NCBI GenBank assembly: GCA_037953745.1
Contig: JBAKBP010003060.1
Coordinates: 1-64,000 of the forward strand
DNA length: 64,000 nt
Source: Lithodes maja
Taxonomy: Eukaryota; Arthropoda; Malacostraca; Decapoda; Lithodidae
Reading direction: 5' to 3'
This document shows, one piece after another, positions 20,901 to 31,090 of this stretch (position 1 is the first letter of the stretch; every line of letters starts with the position of its first letter). The notes under the pieces are model-generated. The model worked only from the letters and a program-made list of their open reading frames with translations, was not told where the DNA came from and made no database searches. Position numbers and translations under genes: made by a program.

Positions 20901-23051
20901 TCCCGTGTTTATTATAGGTCCAAGTACCGAATCACCGAGAAGTGCAGCAGAATCAATGTCCCTTTTCCTGCCCTTAGCAACCTTCTCCTGATCCTTCCTC
21001 CACTGTCCCCGAGGTTGAGTGCTAGGCTGTGCAGGAGCCGCAGAGCGAGATCGGGTTACCACACAGGCCATCTCATCCTGTTGGCACCTCCCAACCCATT
21101 CCCGATTCTCACCATCCACGTCGGCCGCCCTCTCGGCAACGACTAAGGGTGGAGTCCCGGAAGTGGGCACCGCAAAGTCGTTGCCGAGAAGAAGGTCGAC
21201 GCCCTCAACTGGCAAACACTCAACGATCCCTACATCCAGCTCCCTGCACACCTCTCCCACTCTCAACTCCAACCTCACAAGTGGGTATGACCTCGTAGCA
21301 TTTATACCCTGCACCACAACAACTCTGGCCGCATTTATCGGTTTCCCTGTGAAGTTCCTCAACAAAGTTTGCGAAGCCCCCGTATCCCTCAGCAAGTCAA
21401 CCCTCCGTAGTTCACTCCCCCAGCTCACAAACCCGTGTCCCCGATGGTCACAGAAAGTGTCCCGGACAGGTGTCGAGCCTTCCGTACGCTTCTTTACCGC
21501 GTGTGCCTCAGCTGCTGACAACCTACCCCGGGCAGTTGCTGCAGCCTTCAGAGACACACCGATACTGTGAACCAATGACACCGGCTTAGCGGGAGTGTTA
21601 CTAGGGCACTCACGTGAATAATGGCCTAGCTTCTGACATTTGTAACATTTCACATCCCCAATGGGCTTCTTCCCTTGTGCGGGCGAAGAAGGGGCCTGAC
21701 CTTTAGTAAACGGGAGAGGCTTGTGTTTGTAGGTGTTATTAGGTGCAATGCATTTAGTGTGGTTATGTGTGTCATAAGATGTGTTATTATCGAAAACTCT
21801 GGTGGGTGGGGTATAGCGCCCCTTCTGCCCTGACTCAGCCCTCTGAGCGGCACCGCAACCACGAATCAATGATAATCTGAGGTCTGCCATCTTGGCAGCC
21901 TCCTCTACTGTCTTGGGACATTTTTCCTTAATGTTCAGCGTTAGATCGGTTCCAGTGCATTTGTAAAACTGTTCCAGATAGAAAAGTTGCTTAATTTCCT
22001 CAGCCGACTCTGCGTGTTCGGACCGAAACCAGTTATTACCTGCATCTGTTAAGTCCCGTGCGTGCTCCATAAAACTGACGTCGCTCTTCTTATTCACGCC
22101 ACGGAACTTCAATCTATAAGTTTCGGGTTGCAGTTCGTAGGCCCGGAGCACAGCCTCCTTCACCAGTCCATACACTACACTCTCGTCCAGTGACAGTGCA
22201 TCGTAGGCTTTCAACCCCTTACCCACTAGACGTGATGAAACTAATGCTGCCCATTTAACCTCCGGCCAGTCATACTCACGACACTTCTTTTCGAAACGAG
22301 CAAAAAACTCAGTCACTGCTGTCTCATCAAATGCGGGTACTAACTTAATTAAATGCGAAAGTGAGTCTGTAACCCGGTGCCCACCACCGAGATGACGCCC
22401 CGTGGTCTCTACTCTAGACTTCTCGACATCCATTTCAGCCTGGTACCTGGTTGCATCCTGATTGGCTTGGATTCTAGCAACCTCTATGCGTTCTATACTA
22501 GCCTGTTGTATCTGTATCCGAGTCTCCTGCAGCTTAAACTTAGCTAGTTCTAGCTGAAATAACATCTCAGGAGACAGGCCTGGGGGGGGAGAGCACAAAA
22601 TGGGGGATCCACACCGAGACGTGTTTACGGGTAAGCCAGCTTGCCATTGAGAACCCTCCTGCTGCATCGTGCTAAGACTCGCTGGCTGAGGGCCCAGCTC
22701 AGGGGTAGAGTGGAATGGAGGCTTGGAGGGAACCCCCCAAGACCCCACTCCACCCACCGCCCCATCGCCATCACCCAACAAACATGCCACCAAATTCTTC
22801 TTGGGCCAACTGTCAGGACAGTCCCGCCCCAAAACCGTGGCTAAACAGCGAAGACCGTAACAATCAATAGCCTGCAGGCGCTGTTCGGTCAAAGGTGTCT
22901 GCAAAAATGCCCGGGCATCCCTCTCTCCACTTATAACACTCCCCTCCCTAAACATCTGTTGTACTTGCTGGTTACTAGGCTGTACCGTGTTATCCTCCCC
23001 CGTAAATGATGAGTCATTAGACATAGTGCTGGTTATACAATTGCTGTTCAT
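17946..23051 (-). CDS. gag-pol: Gag-Pol polyprotein, order Gag-PR-IN-RT-RH
   Basis: One 1701-residue frame encodes a whole Ty3/gypsy polyprotein that forms the particle, copies the RNA and integrates the DNA. Gag has a Gln/Glu-rich helical stretch near residues 165-200 and a CCHC knuckle (C469, C472, H477, C482). Protease has DTGA at 556-559. Integrase follows: a zinc-binding H844/H851/C881/C884, then catalytic D915, D974 and E1010 (D-35-E), and a GPY module near 1148. Only then comes RT, with YLDD at 1431-1434, and RNase H (D1580, D1649). In most gypsy elements integrase is last; this order is known from Gmr1-type elements. The chosen start is the first Met after the 5' LTR. All catalytic residues listed are present, so the protein may be functional. 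Confidence 0.95.
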   Translation of the reverse strand: MNSNCITSTMSNDSSFTGEDNTVQPSNQQVQQMFREGSVISGERDARAFLQTPLTEQRLQAIDCYGLRCLATVLGRDCPDSWPKKNLVACLLGDGDGAVGGVGSWGVPSKPPFHSTPELGPQPASLSTMQQEGSQWQAGLPVNTSRCGSPILCSPPPGLSPEMLFQLELAKFKLQETRIQIQQASIERIEVARIQANQDATRYQAEMDVEKSRVETTGRHLGGGHRVTDSLSHLIKLVPAFDETAVTEFFARFEKKCREYDWPEVKWAALVSSRLVGKGLKAYDALSLDESVVYGLVKEAVLRAYELQPETYRLKFRGVNKKSDVSFMEHARDLTDAGNNWFRSEHAESAEEIKQLFYLEQFYKCTGTDLTLNIKEKCPKTVEEAAKMADLRLSLIRGCGAAQRAESGQKGRYTPPTRVFDNNTSYDTHNHTKCIAPNNTYKHKPLPFTKGQAPSSPAQGKKPIGDVKCYKCQKLGHYSRECPSNTPAKPVSLVHSIGVSLKAAATARGRLSAAEAHAVKKRTEGSTPVRDTFCDHRGHGFVSWGSELRRVDLLRDTGASQTLLRNFTGKPINAARVVVVQGINATRSYPLVRLELRVGEVCRELDVGIVECLPVEGVDLLLGNDFAVPTSGTPPLVVAERAADVDGENREWVGRCQQDEMACVVTRSRSAAPAQPSTQPRGQWRKDQEKVAKGRKRDIDSAALLGDSVLGPIINTGVDSGPDMVCNKAELGKTSREARAVARATKTVEPTSRGNVLLQNHLDALTPRDISEQQLQDASLARYSNGAIELEEDGDAKPGDFFRLNRILYRRFLDPKSKWEGGARVVDQVVVPNKYRESLLCLAHDVPVAGHLGVTKTLAALGRFFWWPGVKADVCAWVAGCATCQTTGKPNQTIPKAPLFPIPVTGPPFSKVVVDLVGPFPPTSSGNKFLLTIMDVATRYPDAYPMRNGSAKAVVKNLLLFCSRYGFPREVQSDQGSNFTSKLFKQTLQLHGICSVVSSAYHPESQGVLERWHSTLKSMLRCYCAEHDTDWDLGLPYVLFAAREVPGESLGFSPNQLVFGHNVRGPLSMVKEIWEGEEKPGSVLKYILESRERLIGCMAAAGNNLVNAQAVMKHQYDAKVKLREFSVGQEVMLLLPLPGHPLSAKFIGPYVVAKKLSDLDYLVATPDRRKKHQLCHVNLMKEYVRRPSEPLTVPVLACSGQGGEGGGDSHAAEEDSWDCVISAEQWAGNTEQEARQAVSHLPEHQGAAVLGLFRSYPSVFAEHPGLTTQVTHDVDVGDNVPFKSVPYRVPPVKLPALREELKYMVERGMITEGYVKWTSPVTLQPKPDGKVRFCIDFRRLNGLTTTNPYPLPRVDDSVDKIGNAKYLTKIDLVKGYWQVPLSDRAKQVCGFVVDGKTYQCNVMPYGLKNAPATFQNLMNDICDEIPNCTVYLDDVIVYDDNFENHLRHLETLFGKLHDAGLVVNLRKCEFVKATVQYLGFVVGLGRVCPPLSKIQAINMFPRPTTKRQVMRFLGMIGYYRRFIRGYSTVLAPLTDLLSKSVKFCWAAECQRAFDLVKHLLCTHPILRAPDFSRSFQLATDASGVGAGAVLLQTDSEGLEHPVSFFSRKFNSAQRNYSTIEKELLAIVLSLKHFEVYVPAYGPVVTIYTDHHPLKFLNQFHNRNMRLTRWSLMLQEYNLNIQHIAGSENVIADCLSRVDDPG

Positions 23052-23273
23052 AAAAAAAAAGAAGTGCTTATTACTAATTGCAGTCTCGACTCACAAAATG
23101 TTAAAGATGCTTGAATGACTCTACTCTAGACACCCCCAACGAAACAATCTGCAAGTCCACCAATACAATAATGACACAATAAAAATTCCTCCAATATGCA
23201 AGAAAATTCTAGCCAGCTCTACTAGGTAGCATAGAATAGTTCTCCAAAAAACATGTGATAGGATACTACTGAA

Positions 23274-23291
23274 TCTTGTGCAAGGTCGCCA
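23274..23291 (-). promoter_or_regulatory. Primer-binding site of retrotransposon A
   Basis: Three bases inside the 5' LTR boundary the element strand reads TGGCGACCTTGCACAAG. The TGG start and position fit a tRNA 3'-end binding site; I cannot fix which tRNA. Confidence 0.6.
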
Positions 23292-23294
23292 TTT

Positions 23295-25084
23295 TGTTAC
23301 GGCTGGATCGGCAATATATATTCGGGATTCTTGATCGTAGGACAGAAATGGCTTATGTGACAACGACACGCTCGATTCCAGTCCCAAATACTATATGCTC
23401 CAGACAACAAAAGCACCAACGCCCTACAGAGTTATCGTCTATGGTAACGAGGTACCTTAACTCGGCGAAAGTGTACAACAGGGGTAGGCTATGAGGCTAA
23501 ACTCCCTCAGACATTTATAGGTTACGTTATTAATAAAGAAATGCAATACTCAAGAAACTACGTTAATATTAAGCCTCGAATAATGTAGAATAGAAGCAGG
23601 CTAAAGGTATGACAGTGAAATGCTAAATGACAAATGTACACGCCTACTTGAAAGCGCGTGCACTAGAATAACTGTCCCCTACTAACATGCACTAGCATGT
23701 AGCATACAAGATGTTCATGATCCAGTAGATACCTAATAATACACATGGAAGGAACATAAACAGTAGTCACTTATTGTAATAATGAATCTATACTTGGAAT
23801 AACTAAAAGGTTGCAGGCAACAGTACTGCGCCGGTAGCCTACTACCGCATAGGCTACTTCGCTTCTCTCACTCTGTCTCCCCTCTGAGTCTGTATGCGCC
23901 CTACGCAACAGAACTCCGGACACAGCAGCAAAACGACAGTGCAGTTAATTGATACATGAAAGTATTAATAGTGTTGTCTTGTGTGTGAGTAATGTGTATT
24001 GTAAAGTGTTACATACATAAACTTAAAGAGAGCTGCAATGCATAGTAAAATAAAGATATAACCCACTCATCATCCCCATGTGTTCTAGCTAGCAGGCCAA
24101 GTCACAGGAACAACGAGTCCCAGCACCGAAAGCGAGAACCCAGGAAAAGACTGCAGAGAACACAAGGACAGATAAATTACGTTACTCTACTATACCGGCA
24201 CTACGAGCGAGCTGTAGTCTCTGGTACTACAGTCGCTCCTGGCTCGGTAGGCAAATCAAGGCTAAGTCCTCACCCCTCTACAGACAACTCCTGGGCATGG
24301 TCGGGCTCTTACACATGGCACTAGTCTAGTCACAAATTGGATGATGAGCTGGGCATATAACTCGTGAACATGTAGAACGTTCACCAACTATCCTCATCAA
24401 GAAGATCGCTGTTCACATTAACCCCTTAAATCTAATACATGTAAATATATGCTTGTCCTAAGAGTAATACGAGAGGTGAGTGCTGAAACTCCTTTAGGAC
24501 CTCAAGGGAAGGGTATGCATTTAAATAGAGAGAAGAATGAAATGAGAGTAATGTCGTCAGAGAGAAAGAGTGCAACCGTGAGAAATTGGGAGAGAGGGCA
24601 AGGGATGTTAGAATCTCAAAGGTTCTAGGCAACCTGATCATGGAACACACAGCGAGCCTCCATGCAATGTGCAGTACGACAACATGGGCAGCCCGGCAGC
24701 ATATGCAGGCGGCAATGTACTACCAACCCTGTCGCACCTAGCTATAAGCGCAGGGCTGCCAACCGGTCCATACGTCTGGCAACCATTGCTACCCTCTCGC
24801 TCTGAAGTCTAACTCACTCTCTCTCTCTGAATTCCTATCATCTCATCTATCAACTTCTCTATTGATACTACATATTAAATGGAAGGTCTCGACATGGCTT
24901 AAAACAAAACCCACCACTGGTTAGCAAATGACGAGACCTTTGCAGAGATACAAAGAACATAGTTATACGTTGTCACACTCAATATAAGCAGCCAACACGG
25001 CACACGGTACACGGCACCGCGGCGATACAGTGGAGTACCAAGGAGTACAATCAGGTTAAGTTGCCACGCACTGGGTGCGTCACA
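23295..25084 (-). repeat. 5' LTR of retrotransposon A
   Basis: This is the 1790 bp twin of 15875-17664. I saw no difference between the two on reading. It would carry promoter and polyadenylation signals. Confidence 0.95.
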
Positions 25085-25218
25085 ATATTGACAAAGAAAA
25101 ATGGAGCGAAAGATCTCAAAATCGCCAAACTAATGGAACGAACGTCTTAAAATTTCAAAAATAATATGCTAAACATGAGGGAGAAAGGGGTCCAGAAAAA
25201 CGACTTCCTCCCCATTAA

Positions 25219-25349
25219 ACCCAATCCCAGTGAGGGTCTTGATCTCTTTATTACCTGCGTCATAAACGAAACCCTATGAATGATCGACTGTTGTTGTTGT
25301 TGTTGTTGTTGTTGGGGAGATATGGGTGATGTGCAGCATTATTATTGTC
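25219..25349. other. Spacer with (GTT)n microsatellite
   Basis: A run of about nine GTT units lies near 25290-25314. Unlike the runs at 1434 and 42000, it is not followed by the LINE 3' sequence, so it is scored only as a microsatellite. Confidence 0.7.
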
Positions 25350-28300
25350 TTAACCCCTTCACCACCATGATGTATTTTTCATCCTATTCTGGTTACCATT
25401 CGACGATTTTCTTTTGTTTTTAATCTACCTATACGACTCAAATGGGTAAATATGATCTCAATAAACCTTCTTAGTACCACAGACCCTTCTTTAACTGTAA
25501 TGGGTAAATATGATCTCAATAAACCTTCTTAGTACCACAGACCCTTCTTTAACTGTAATGGGTAAATATGATCTCAATAAACCTTTTTAGTACCACAGAC
25601 CCTTCTTTAACTGTAATGGGTAAATATGATCTCAATAAACCTTCTTAGTACCACAGACCCTTCTTTAACTGTAATGGGTAAATATGATCTCAATAAACCT
25701 TCTTAGTACCACAGACCCTTCTTTAACTGTAATGGGTAAATATGATCTCAATAAACCTTCTTAGTACCACAGACCCTTCTTTAACTGTAATGGGTAAATA
25801 TGATCTCAATAAACCTTCTTAGTACCACAGACCCTTCTTTAACTGTAATGGGTAAATATGATCTCAATAAACCTTCTTAGTACCACAGACCCTTCTTTAA
25901 CTGTAATGGGTAAATATGATCTCAATAAACCTTCTTAGTAACACAGACCCTTCTTTAACTGTAATGGGTAAATATGATCTCAATAAACCTTCTTAGTACC
26001 ACAGACCCTTCTTTAACTGTAATGGGTAAATATGATCTCAATAAACCTTCTTAGTACCACAGACCCTTCTTTAACTGTAATGGGTAAATATGATCTCAAT
26101 AAACCTTCTTAGTAACACAGACCCTTCTTTAACTGTAATGGGTAAATATGATCTCAATAAACCTTCTTAGTACCACAGACCCTTCTTTAACTGTAATGGG
26201 TAAATATGATCTCAATAAACCTTCTTAGTAACACAGACCCTTCTTTAACTGTAATGGGTAAATATGATCTCAATAAACCTTCTTAGTACCACAGACCCTT
26301 CTTTAACTGTAATGGGTAAATATGATCTCAATAAACCTTCTTAGTACCACAGACCCTTCTTTAACTGTAATGGGTAAATATGATCTCAATAAACCTTCTT
26401 AGTAACAGACCCTTCTTTAACTGCAATGGGTAAATATGATCTCAATAAACCTTCTTAGTAACAGACCCTTCTTTAACTGTAATGGGTAAATATGATCTCA
26501 ATAAACCTTCTTAGTACCACAGACCCTTCTTTAACTGTAATGGGTAAATATGATCTCAATAAACCTTCTTAGTACCACAGACCCTTCTTTAACTGTAATG
26601 GGTAAATATGATCTCAATAAACCTTCTTAGTACCACAGACCCTTCTTTAACTGTAATGGGTAAATATGATCTCAATAAACCTTCTTAGTAACACAGACCC
26701 TTCTTTAACTGTAATGGGTAAATATGATCTCAATAAACCTTCTTAGTACCACAGACCCTTCTTTAACTGTAATGGGTAAATATGATCTCAATAAACCTTC
26801 TTAGTACCACAGACCCTTCTTTAACTGTAATGGGTAAATATGATCTCAATAAACCTTCTTAGTACCACAGACCCTTCTTTAACTGTAATGGGTAAATATG
26901 ATCTCAATAAACCTTCTTAGTACCACAGACCCTTCTGTAACTGTAATGGGTAAATATGATCTCAATAAACCTTCTTAGTGCCACAGACCCTTCTTTAACT
27001 GTAATGGGTAAATATGATCTCAATAAACCTTCTTAGTAACAGACCCTTCTTTAACTGTAATGGGTAAATATGATCTCAATAAACCTTCTTAGTACCACAG
27101 ACCCTTCTTTAACTGTAATGGGTAAATATGATCTCAATAAACCTTCTTAGTACCACAGACCCTTCTTTAACTGTAATGGGTAAATATGATCTCAATAAAC
27201 CTTCTTAGTAACACAGACCCTTCTTTAACTGTAATGGGTAAATATGATCTCAATAAACCTTCTTAGTAACACAGACCCTTCTTTAACTGTAATGGGTAAA
27301 TATGATCTCAATAAACCTTCTTAGTACCACAGACCCTTCTTTAACTGTAATGGGTAAATATGATCTCAATAAACCTTCTTAGTAACACAGACCCTTCTTT
27401 AACTGTAATGGGTAAATATGATCTCAATAAACCTTCTTAGTACCACAGACCCTTCTTTAACTGTAATGGGTAAATATGATCTCAATAAACCTTCTTAGTA
27501 ACACAGACCCTTCTTTAACTGTAATGGGTAAATATGATCTCAATAAACCTTCTTAGTACCACAGACCCTTCTTTAACTGTAATGGGTAAATATGATCTCA
27601 ATAAACCTTCTTAGTACCACAGACTCTTCTTTAACTGTAATGGGTAAATATGATCTCAATAAACCTTCTTAGTACCACAGACCCTTCTTTAACTGTAATG
27701 GGTAAATATGATCTCAATAAACCTTCTTAGTACCACAGACCCTTCTTTAACTGTAATGGGTAAATATGATCTCAATAAACCTTCTTAGTACCACAGACCC
27801 TTCTTTAACTGTAATGGGTAAATATGATCTCAATAAACCTTCTTAGTAACACAGACCCTTCTTTAACTGTAATGGGTAAATATGATCTCAATAAACCTTC
27901 TTAGTACCACAGACCCTTCTGTAACTGTAATGGGTAAATATGATCTCAATAAACCTTCTTAGTACCACAGACCCTTCTTTAACTGTAATGGGTAAATATG
28001 ATCTCAATAAACCTTCTTAGTACCACAGACCCTTCTTAAACTGTAATGGGTAAATATGATCTCAATAAACCTTCTTAGTGCCACAGACCCTTCTTTAACT
28101 GTAATGGGTAAATATGATCTCAATAAACCTTCTTAGTAACAGACCCTTCTTTAACTGTAATGGGTAAATATGATCTCAATAAACCTTCTTAGTACCACAG
28201 ACCCTTCTTTAACTGTAATGGGTAAATATGATCTCAATAAACCTTCTTAGTACCACAGACCCTTCTTTAACTGTAATGGGTAAATATGATCTCAATAAAC

Positions 28301-29546
28301 CTTCTTAGTAACAGACCCTTCTTTAACTGTAATGGGTAAATATGATCTCAATAAACCATCTTAGTAACAGACCCTTCTTTAACTGTAATGGGTAAATATG
28401 ATCTCAATAAACCTTCTTAGTAACACAGACCCTTCTTTAACTGTAATGGGTAAATATGATCTCAATAAACCTTCTTAGTAACACAGACCCTTCTTTAACT
28501 GTAATGGGTAAATATGATCTCAATAAACCTTCTTAGTACCACAGACCCTTCTTTAACTGTAATGGGTAAATATGATCTCAATAAACCTTCTTAGTACCAC
28601 AGACCCTTCTTTAACTGTAATGGGTAAATATGATCTCAATAAACCTTCTTAGTACCACAGACCCTTCTTTAACTGTAATGGGTAAATATGATCTCAATAA
28701 ACCTTCTTAGTAACACAGACCCTTCTTTAACTGTAATGGGTAAATATGATCTCAATAAACCTTCTTAGTACCACAGACCCTTCTGTAACTGTAATGGGTA
28801 AATATGATCTCAATAAACCTTCTTAGTACCACAGACCCTTCTTTAACTGTAATGGGTAAATATGATCTCAATAAACCTTCTTAGTACCACAGACCCTTCT
28901 TAAACTGTAATGGGTAAATATGATCTCAATAAACCTTCTTAGTGCCACAGACCCTTCTTTAACTGTAATGGGTAAATATGATCTCAATAAACCTTCTTAG
29001 TAACAGACCCTTCTTTAACTGTAATGGGTAAATATGATCTCAATAAACCTTCTTAGTACCACAGACCCTTCTTTAACTGTAATGGGTAAATATGATCTCA
29101 ATAAACCTTCTTAGTACCACAGACCCTTCTTTAACTGTAATGGGTAAATATGATCTCAATAAACCTTCTTAGTAACAGACCCTTCTTTAACTGTAATGGG
29201 TAAATATGATCTCAATAAACCATCTTAGTAACAGACCCTTCTTTAACTGTAATGGGTAAATATGATCTCAATAAACCTTCTTAGTAACACAGACCCTTCT
29301 TTAACTGTAATGGGTAAATATGATCTCAATAAACCTTCTTAGTAACACAGACCCTTCTTTAACTGTAATGGGTAAATATGATCTCAATAAACCTTCTTAG
29401 TACCACAGACCCTTCTTTAACTGTAATGGGTAAATATGATCTCAATAAACCTTCTTAGTACCACAGACCCTTCTTTAACTGCATAAAATCATCTAATTAT
29501 AGCCAGAATCAAAAGTAAAAAGGCGTCATGGTGCTAAAGGGGTTAA
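25350..29546. mobile_element. TTAA element (family 4) made of a minisatellite
   Basis: TTAA lies at 25350-25353 and 29543-29546. The two ends are inverted repeats: TTAACCCCTTCACCACCATG on the left, and TTAACCCCTTTAGCACCATG on the other strand at the right, with similarity continuing to ATTCTGG about 43 bases in. Between ~90 bp and ~60 bp terminal segments there is nothing but a 58 bp tandem array. The element is therefore a non-autonomous TTAA transposon whose interior has expanded. The right TTAA is also the left TTAA of the next element. Confidence 0.8.
25441..29482. repeat. 58 bp minisatellite, about 70 units, with 864 bp higher-order repeat
   Basis: The unit contains TGGGTAAATATGATCTCAAT, then AAACCTTCTTAGTACCACAG and ACCCTTCTTTAACTGTAA. 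Variants are AACACAG for ACCACAG, a 56 bp form with AACAG, GTGCCAC, CTGTAAC, CTTAAAC and CATCTTAG. Variant order is repeated at a distance of exactly 864 bp: CTGTAAC at 27917 and 28781, CTTAAAC at 28033 and 28897, CATCTTAG at 28357 and 29221. So a 15-unit block was duplicated recently. No reading frame is open through the array. Confidence 0.95.
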
Positions 29547-29912
29547 GGGGACAGTGACTATTTTTTTGGTCTATTAAGTAATGTATTCATTTATGTTTTA
29601 TTTTCCTCGCTAGACCTCCATCAAGCTTAGACAAACACACCCTAGACCCCCCTTTAAGAATAATGTGTACATTTTTCGGTATAAAAATGTCCCGACCAAA
29701 GGCCGGTTACTCTTAAAATAACAGACTCCCTATCGCTCACCATGAAAAAATCGACACCTAAATAGCACGAAGGGTCATAAAATTGACAATGAAATGGGGC
29801 GAAAGGTGTTAAAATCGCCAAACTAATGGGCCGAACGTCTTAAAATCTCGAAATTAATGGGGCTAAACGTGAGGGAGAAAAGGGACCATAAAAATGAGCC
29901 ATCTCCCCTTAA
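29543..29912 (+). mobile_element. TTAA-ended repeat family 2, copy b (intact)
   Basis: TTAA at 29543-29546 and 29909-29912 flanks inverted ends GGGGACAGTGACTATTTTTT and, on the other strand, GGGGAGATGGCTCATTTTTA. It is a 370 bp non-coding element with an internal short palindrome around TTTTTCGGTATAAAAA. It shares its left TTAA with the minisatellite element. This copy gives the best boundaries for the family. Confidence 0.75.
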
Positions 29913-30400
29913 GATACTGATCTGCTATTTGGTATGCAGATAGGTATAGCCCACCAATTGTTGTCTTGTGGTGATACTTTTGGTCCAAAAATGGTGCCAA
30001 GGTGAAACATATGCATATATATAATTAAACGCCATGAATTTAATTTCACAAATATTAATTATAGTTTTACATTAAACTACACTACTGTATGTGTTGTTCT
30101 ACATTAAATTGCATTGATGCGATTTGCTGCAATGGGTGTAGCGAAATCTACAGTATATAGGCGAAACATCAAATATGAGACTTTGAATATACCTCCAACA
30201 GACCATATCACCCACAAAAAGGCCTTCATGGAAGCACTCGCATATCTGAATGTGCTAAAAAAGGCTTACTTTAATTTAATATAATGCCTTTCCATAAACT
30301 TAAGTAGATGACCTTGCCTTACAAAAAACAAAAAAAATACTTCATAAAAAGAATAATAAACCACAATTTACCCAAGATTTGTGAATTCTTATTGCGCAGT
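29913..30400. other. Non-coding spacer
   Basis: The segment is AT-rich, with short TACATTAAA repeats near 30068-30110. No gene or recognisable transposon end was seen. Confidence 0.5.
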
Positions 30401-31090
30401 GTTGCAGATTTGCTATTTATGTACTTGGTGTGTAAGTGTTGTTATGCCCAAGATAAAAATTGCGGCGAATAACACCACCAACAACAATGTGCCAGGACAC
30501 CAACACACCAGACCAAGAGGACCAGTGCACTCTTCATCCACGCAGGTGACCCCTGAAAGAAACCAGCCTACGCAGGATGAGGAGAGACTACTCCAGCCAA
30601 ACTGGAGCCAGCTAGGTACGGTACTAGCATAGCAAAGTCTAAAGACTGGATCCTTCCCAAGTTCGATACTGGGCACCTGGTCAGAAGACAGGATAATATT
30701 CACCTGGTCAAAACACAGGGAAGTGTTCAGTGTTTTGGTCAGCCAGCTACATACGATACTAGCCATTATGATCATTGGACAGAAATGCTGTGTAGGAGAC
30801 CAGCTAGTGTTACTGACAAGAGAAACTTGAGGCTCGAGGCTCATTGCCTTGGTCAACAACTTGCATGTGGTCCGATACCATGTGTGGTGACACAGGGACT
30901 TTACTCAACCCCGGCCCTCGCGCTCTCAAGTACCCGTGCCGGGTTTGCTGACGTTCGGTTAAGTGGGGGCAGCGGGCCATCCAGTGCGACCGCTGCTGTG
31001 AGGCCTCCATACACCAGGGATGGTATAACATTAGTTGTGTTGGAGGCTTCACGGCTGCGTTCGACAGAATAGTTGAGCAAAATCTCTTGT
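30400..31090 (+). pseudogene. LINE ORF1 with a PHD finger (decayed)
   Basis: Several broken frames precede the endonuclease of the same LINE. Near 30930-31110 one frame reads a C4HC3 PHD pattern: CRVC, then QCDRCCEASIHQGWYNIS, a further Cys, and WICRDCG. An in-frame TGA breaks it just after the first Cys pair. PHD fingers in ORF1 are known from some CR1/Jockey-group LINEs, where ORF1 proteins bind nucleic acid or chromatin. The preceding part (30440-30630) is Asn/Thr/Pro-rich. Stops in all frames mark it as dead. Confidence 0.6.

Larger units (their letters stand above)
15875..25084 (-). mobile_element. Ty3/gypsy LTR retrotransposon A, full length, IN before RT
   Basis: A 9.2 kb element on the minus strand has two 1790 bp LTRs. 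The LTR ends are TGTGACGCAC and CCGTAACA in element orientation, and a 4 bp target duplication ATAT flanks it (15871-15874 and 25085-25088). It carries one open gag-pol frame and no env: only about 280 bp separate the stop from the 3' LTR. The host site is the middle of repeat family 2. LTRs identical by eye and the open frame mark it as young and possibly active. Confidence 0.95.
14799..25218 (+). mobile_element. TTAA-ended repeat family 2, copy a (split by two insertions)
   Basis: Three blocks form one copy of a ~370 bp repeat: 14799-14909, 15749-15874 and 25085-25218. They are separated by MITE family 1 copy 2 and by LTR element A. The order of motifs (CTCCATCAAGCTTA, TGTACATTTTTCGGTAGAAA, GCTATCGCTCACCA, AATCGCCAAACTAATGG, GAGGGAGAAAGGGG) matches the unbroken copy at 29543-29912 and the reverse copy at 52960-53292. 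There is no coding region. Confidence 0.8.

Noticed and set aside
21019..21570. 183-codon plus-strand frame in element A (and its twin at 35669-36220 in B)
   Set aside because: It is the complement of the conserved Gag/protease frame and is present only because that frame is conserved.
25288..25314. (GTT)n as another LINE 3' tail
   Set aside because: The conserved AGCTGCCTGGCCGAACAGCC sequence that adjoins the tail elsewhere is absent.
25441..29482. Regular repeats resembling a CRISPR array
   Set aside because: Units are contiguous 58 bp tandem copies without unique spacers, inside a eukaryotic TTAA element; this is a minisatellite.
30413..30859. 148-codon minus-strand frame
   Set aside because: Antisense to the decayed LINE ORF1; no recognisable motif.
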